From Chloroflexota bacterium (GTDB taxonomy: Bacteria; Chloroflexota; Dehalococcoidia; SM23-28-2; RBG-16-64-32): DNA of 31,951 nt. Below the pieces are notes generated by a model. The model had not been told where the DNA came from, ran no database searches, and saw only the letters and a list, made by a program, of their open reading frames with translations. Shown here one piece after another: positions 29,315 to 31,951 of the stretch (its first letter is position 1; every line of letters starts with the position of its first letter). The stretch lies in the NCBI GenBank assembly GCA_005882715.1, contig VBEI01000095.1, positions 1 through 31,951 of the forward strand, given 5' to 3'. Made by a program: the position numbers and the translations under genes.

Positions 29315-30019
29315 TTAGCCGGAGGGCCTCCGCCAGACGAATGCGAAGGAGAGTGGGTGACCACGGAAGCGCTCCCACGACGGCTTGACCTCGAGCCAGT
29401 CGTCGTCGACGAGCCGCTCTTTCATCTCGACGAGCCTCCAGCCGGTGCTCAGCCCGGCCGTAGCATGCTCACTCAGCAGATGGACGTGAGTTTCGATCGC
29501 CACCTGCTCGCCTGCGGCGTTCTGGAAGTGCGTTGGCATCCCAGAGGCCATGATGATGTGCGGATGGAAGCCGACGAGCACGAGCAGGCCGTCGGCCTTC
29601 GCCAGCCGCCAGGCCTCTCCGTACAGCGGGGACAAGTCGGGCAGGTGCTCGTCGACAAGGCACACGGTGACGAGGTCGTAAGCGCCAGTCTGGAGGCCAC
29701 TCTCGGCGACGTCGGCTTCGGCGAGCCGGCGGTAGACGCCGGTCTTGCGGGCGACGGCTAACATCTCCGGCGTTAGGTCCACTCCGTCGATAGCGTCGAC
29801 GCCGCAGCGACGCAGCCAGGCGCCGGTGCGCCCCGTGCCGCAACCGAGATCGGCGGCGCTCCGAAGCGAAGCCCACGGTACGCTCGTCAGCGCCTTTAGC
29901 AGCGCGATATCCATCAGTTCGGCCACCGTGGCCTCGTAGGTCGGCACCCACTCGGCGTAGCCGCTCCGGACGTCGACGGTGCGATAACCGCGGGCGTCGA
30001 AATGAGCGAAATCAGGCAT
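29315..30019 (-). CDS. SAM-dependent methyltransferase, class I
   Basis: A 234-residue Rossmann-fold methyltransferase. Motif I is AADLGCGTGRTGAWL (Asp57 to Gly63), motif II follows as DGVDLTPEMLAVAR, then ADVAES and YDLVTVCLVDEHLPDL, and the C-terminal sheet contains VLVGFHPHIIMASGMPTHF. This is the Methyltransf_11/25 group. The acceptor substrate, small molecule or lipid, is unknown. The N-terminal SGYAEWVPTYEATV is typical of enzymes of the ubiquinone and menaquinone-like or antibiotic-type branch. It stands alone on the minus strand, 84 bp after the YceI gene and 295 bp from any downstream gene. Confidence 0.87.
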   Translation of the reverse strand: MPDFAHFDARGYRTVDVRSGYAEWVPTYEATVAELMDIALLKALTSVPWASLRSAADLGCGTGRTGAWLRRCGVDAIDGVDLTPEMLAVARKTGVYRRLAEADVAESGLQTGAYDLVTVCLVDEHLPDLSPLYGEAWRLAKADGLLVLVGFHPHIIMASGMPTHFQNAAGEQVAIETHVHLLSEHATAGLSTGWRLVEMKERLVDDDWLEVKPSWERFRGHPLSFAFVWRRPSG

Positions 30020-30103
30020 GTGTTCAGTATCGCGAAGGGATGAAGACGAGGAAAGAGGGCCGGTCGGCGGAACCCCCCCTCGGGCGTGGGCGATAAGCCA
30101 CGT

Positions 30104-30862
30104 TCATCCAGCTTGAGCGATGAGCTGTACCTGGAGCGTTGCCTGGTCGCTAATCGAAAGAAGCCCCTGGAACCTGGGCGGCGTGATGTTGAAGTCGCTG
30201 AACTTCACGGTGACGGTAGCCAGCGCCGAGATCACGTTCCCCTGGCGGTATGCCTTTACTTCCCACGTAGCCGGCTTCGTCACGCCGTGCAGCTCGAGAT
30301 TGCCGCTTAGTTCCAGTGTCTGCTCCTGGCCTTCGGCAACGGCAGGGTTGTACCCGCTGACGCTCGTGATCGTGAAAGTCGCCGTCGGGTACCTGGAGGT
30401 CTCCAGCGCTTGCTGGACACGCTGGTCCCGCATCGACTTGTCGCTCGTGAGATTACGTAGCTTGACCGAGAAGCTTGAGGTCTGATCGGCCGCGAGGGCA
30501 GTCCCGTCGCCGGTGAGGTACAGTGTCCCGCTGACCTCGTTCGTCGCCCCTTTTGCGGTTGAGGGAATGCCGACGGATGCCAGCTCTTCATCGACGAAGT
30601 AGGCCGCCTCGGAGAGGTCGGATTTTATCTGATAGGCCAGCGTCGCCCCAGTCGTCGGCGCGGTGGTGGCCGTCAGCCCGGTCGTCGATGCTGCGGTCGT
30701 TGGCGACGTGGTCACGTTCAGGAGGGCGGCGGGAATTTCGGGCGGGTCGCTCGCCAGCTCGGCGTTCTCGCGGATCAGGAAGTACCACCCGGCGGCCACG
30801 GCGACTACACCGGCGAGCCCCAAGGCCATGGCCGCGCCCCCTGCGATTAGAAGCTTCTTCAT
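30104..30862 (-). CDS. Membrane-anchored YceI-family protein
   Basis: A 252-residue exported or membrane-anchored protein. Residues 1-6 are charged (MKKLLI), 6-30 form one transmembrane helix (AMALGLAGVVAVAAGWYFLI) and about 45-75 are a Thr/Ala/Ser/Pro-rich linker. Residues 77-252 are a YceI lipocalin-like beta barrel: YQIKSDLSEAAYFVDEEL, VSGTLYLTGDGTALA, SSFSVKLRNLTSDKSMRDQRV, LETSRYPTATFTITSV and LELHGVTKPATWEVKA. YceI proteins bind isoprenoid lipids such as polyprenyl chains. No Cys is available for lipidation. A GAAGGGA Shine-Dalgarno sequence precedes the ATG. It may take part in lipid or quinone handling in the envelope; nothing adjacent tests this. Confidence 0.88.
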   Translation of the reverse strand: MKKLLIAGGAAMALGLAGVVAVAAGWYFLIRENAELASDPPEIPAALLNVTTSPTTAASTTGLTATTAPTTGATLAYQIKSDLSEAAYFVDEELASVGIPSTAKGATNEVSGTLYLTGDGTALAADQTSSFSVKLRNLTSDKSMRDQRVQQALETSRYPTATFTITSVSGYNPAVAEGQEQTLELSGNLELHGVTKPATWEVKAYRQGNVISALATVTVKFSDFNITPPRFQGLLSISDQATLQVQLIAQAG

Positions 30863-31180
30863 ACGCTACTATCCCTTCGATCCTTGTCGTCTTCGTGTCG
30901 GTCCCAGAATATTAGCCCCGGATTAAAAGAAGTTTGACGGACGATTAGAGTCCTCCAATCCGTGACCACTAGAGATCTCCGGCATGCTCGCGTCATCGCT
31001 ACAAAAACACGCTTGACCCAATCCCCGGCGTCGTAGGGGCGCAGCACACGAGCCAACCAGTGAGGGCCTCGCGGGCCCGACAGCCGACGTTGACGCACCA
31101 ACCTTCGTCTGCTCCAATGCTGCGCCCGTAAGCCGTCTTTCACGGCCGACAGCTTAACCTCTGCTACGATTGCCGTTGGC
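30863..31180. other. Divergent intergenic region between the YceI gene and lepA
   Basis: The 318-bp gap holds a possible minus-strand promoter for the YceI gene (TAATAT at 30914-30909, a weak TCAAAC 17 bp further up) and a possible lepA -10, TACGAT (31165-31170), only 10 bp before the ATG. That would make the lepA transcript nearly leaderless. A 194-codon frame on the minus strand covers most of the gap and lepA but resembles nothing. Confidence 0.4.
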
Positions 31181-31951
31181 ATGGAGCAGTCCCACATACG
31201 CAATTTCTGTATCATCGCGCATATTGACCACGGCAAGAGCACGCTGGCGGACCGGTTGCTCGAGATCACGGGGACGATCCCGCCGCGGCAGATGGCGGAG
31301 CAGGTGCTCGACCAGATGGAGCTCGAACGCGAGCGGGGGATCACCATCAAGGCGACGGCTGTTCGGATGGAGTGGCGCGGTAACGAGGCAATCAGCAATC
31401 GGCAATCAGCGATCCACGCCGGAAACCAATCGCCGACTGCCAATCGCCCATTGCCTTACGAACTGAACCTGATCGATACGCCGGGGCACGTGGACTTCAC
31501 GTACGAGGTCTCGCGGGCGCTGGCGGCGTGCGAGGGGGCGTTGCTGGTGGTGGATGCCTCGCAGGGGATAGAGGCGCAGACGCTGGCGAACGTGTACATG
31601 GCTCTCGGGCAGGAGACTGCGGCCGGCGACGGCAAGGGGCTGACCATCATCCCGGTCGTCAACAAGATCGACCTCCCGTCCGCGGAACCGGAACGGGTGG
31701 CGCAGGAGCTCGTCGACGTGATCGGCTTCTCGCGCGACGAGGTGCTGTTCGTCTCGGCGAAGGAGGGCACGGGCTGCGAGGAGCTTCTCGAGGCGATCGT
31801 CGAGCGGGTGCCCCCGCCATCGGGCGACTCCGAAGCCCCGCTGCGAGCGCTCATCTTCGACTCCAAGTACGACTCCTACAAGGGCGTGATCGCCTACGTG
31901 CGCGTCGTGGACGGGAAGCTGACGTCAAGGCAGAGGCTCAGGTTGATGGCG
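31181..31951 (+). CDS. lepA: Elongation factor 4 (LepA), 3' part outside the window
   Basis: The first 257 codons of the ribosome-back-translocating GTPase. G1 is AHIDHGKST, the switch I/G2 region is ERERGITIKATAVRM, G3 is LIDTPGHVDFTYEV, G4 is VVNKIDLPSAEPERV and G5 is VSAKEGTGCEELLEAIV, followed by the start of domain II (LIFDSKYDSYKGVIAYVRVVDGKL). Between G2 and G3, in place of the usual short beta turn, residues 69-92 (NEAISNRQSAIHAGNQSPTA onward) are an insertion encoded by the repeat at 31387-31455. The frame stays open, so the protein is probably functional. There is no Shine-Dalgarno sequence and a -10 lies 10 bp before the ATG. Confidence 0.95.
   Translation, partial: MEQSHIRNFCIIAHIDHGKSTLADRLLEITGTIPPRQMAEQVLDQMELERERGITIKATAVRMEWRGNEAISNRQSAIHAGNQSPTANRPLPYELNLIDTPGHVDFTYEVSRALAACEGALLVVDASQGIEAQTLANVYMALGQETAAGDGKGLTIIPVVNKIDLPSAEPERVAQELVDVIGFSRDEVLFVSAKEGTGCEELLEAIVERVPPPSGDSEAPLRALIFDSKYDSYKGVIAYVRVVDGKLTSRQRLRLMA
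31387..31455. repeat. Palindromic repeat inserted in frame inside lepA
   Basis: GGCAATCAGCAATCGGCAAT begins a 25-nt left arm (31387-31411) that is complementary at 19 of 25 positions to the right arm (31431-31455, ending CCATTGCC), around 19 nt. It also has internal copies of AATCAGC and AATCGGC. Total length is 69 bp, exactly 23 codons. It looks like a REP- or BIME-type mobile palindrome captured by the gene. Confidence 0.65.

Noticed and set aside
30859..31443. A 194-codon minus-strand frame covering the intergenic region and the start of lepA
   Set aside because: It is antisense to the LepA G-domain and overlaps the YceI gene start; no family similarity or Shine-Dalgarno sequence.
1..31951. 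CRISPR arrays, insertion sequences, prophage or toxin-antitoxin modules
   Set aside because: No regularly spaced repeats, transposase, integrase or paired small toxin and antitoxin genes were seen.

Overview
This is a bacterial chromosome segment with high GC (roughly 60%), dense genes and genetic code 11. The combination of a T-box leader upstream of thrS, a thrS-infC-rpmI-rplT run, a nuclease-like domain fused to hypoxanthine phosphoribosyltransferase (HPRT), a stand-alone AsnC/RAM protein and a lone Flp-type pilin suggests a non-proteobacterial lineage. Chloroflexota (Dehalococcoidia-like) is my best guess, held only moderately because no rRNA is present. I see no phage, insertion sequence, CRISPR array or plasmid gene.

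Layout. 1-4889 (minus): a possible catabolic or transport operon with an MFS permease (cut by the window edge), a HemL-like class III aminotransferase, a Cys-rich small protein, a DapB-fold dehydrogenase and an alpha/beta hydrolase. 4996-6354 (plus): HPRT with a basic disordered N-terminus and a PD-(D/E)XK-like domain. 6524-6683 (plus): a promoter and an intrinsic terminator with no credible gene between them, a candidate small RNA. 6689-7731: divergent pterin dehydratase and metal-dependent cyclase. 7758-10971 (minus): galactokinase translationally coupled to a GH36 alpha-galactosidase. 11025-14283 (plus): two CaiB/BaiF CoA-transferase subunits, one lacking the catalytic Asp, followed by an S33-like hydrolase. 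14368-16181: a TetR regulator with a palindrome inside its own promoter, then a Gfo/Idh/MocA oxidoreductase. 16326-16496: a 56-residue Flp-type pilin. 16546-18147 (minus): moeA and a stand-alone AsnC ligand-binding domain. 18314-21779 (plus): pheST.

21781-26139 (minus) is the most interesting block. A single good promoter precedes tRNA-Val(GAC), whose 3' end runs within about 10 nt into a full T-box leader. Downstream lie two small two-helix membrane proteins, a 30-codon ORF, thrS without its TGS domain, a small Cys protein with no canonical start codon, infC with an AUU start, rpmI and rplT. The T-box therefore appears to be transcribed as the 3' part of a tRNA transcript, and to control two unknown membrane proteins before it reaches thrS.

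26388-28799 (plus): tRNA-Lys(CTT), tRNA-Leu(TAG) and an OppD/OppF ATPase pair without permeases, closed by a strong terminator. 28856-30862 (minus): a doubtful ORF preceded by a long inverted repeat, a methyltransferase and a lipid-binding YceI-family exported or anchored protein. 31181 to the end (plus): lepA (EF-4), cut by the window edge, carrying a 69-bp palindromic repeat inserted in frame between its G2 and G3 motifs.
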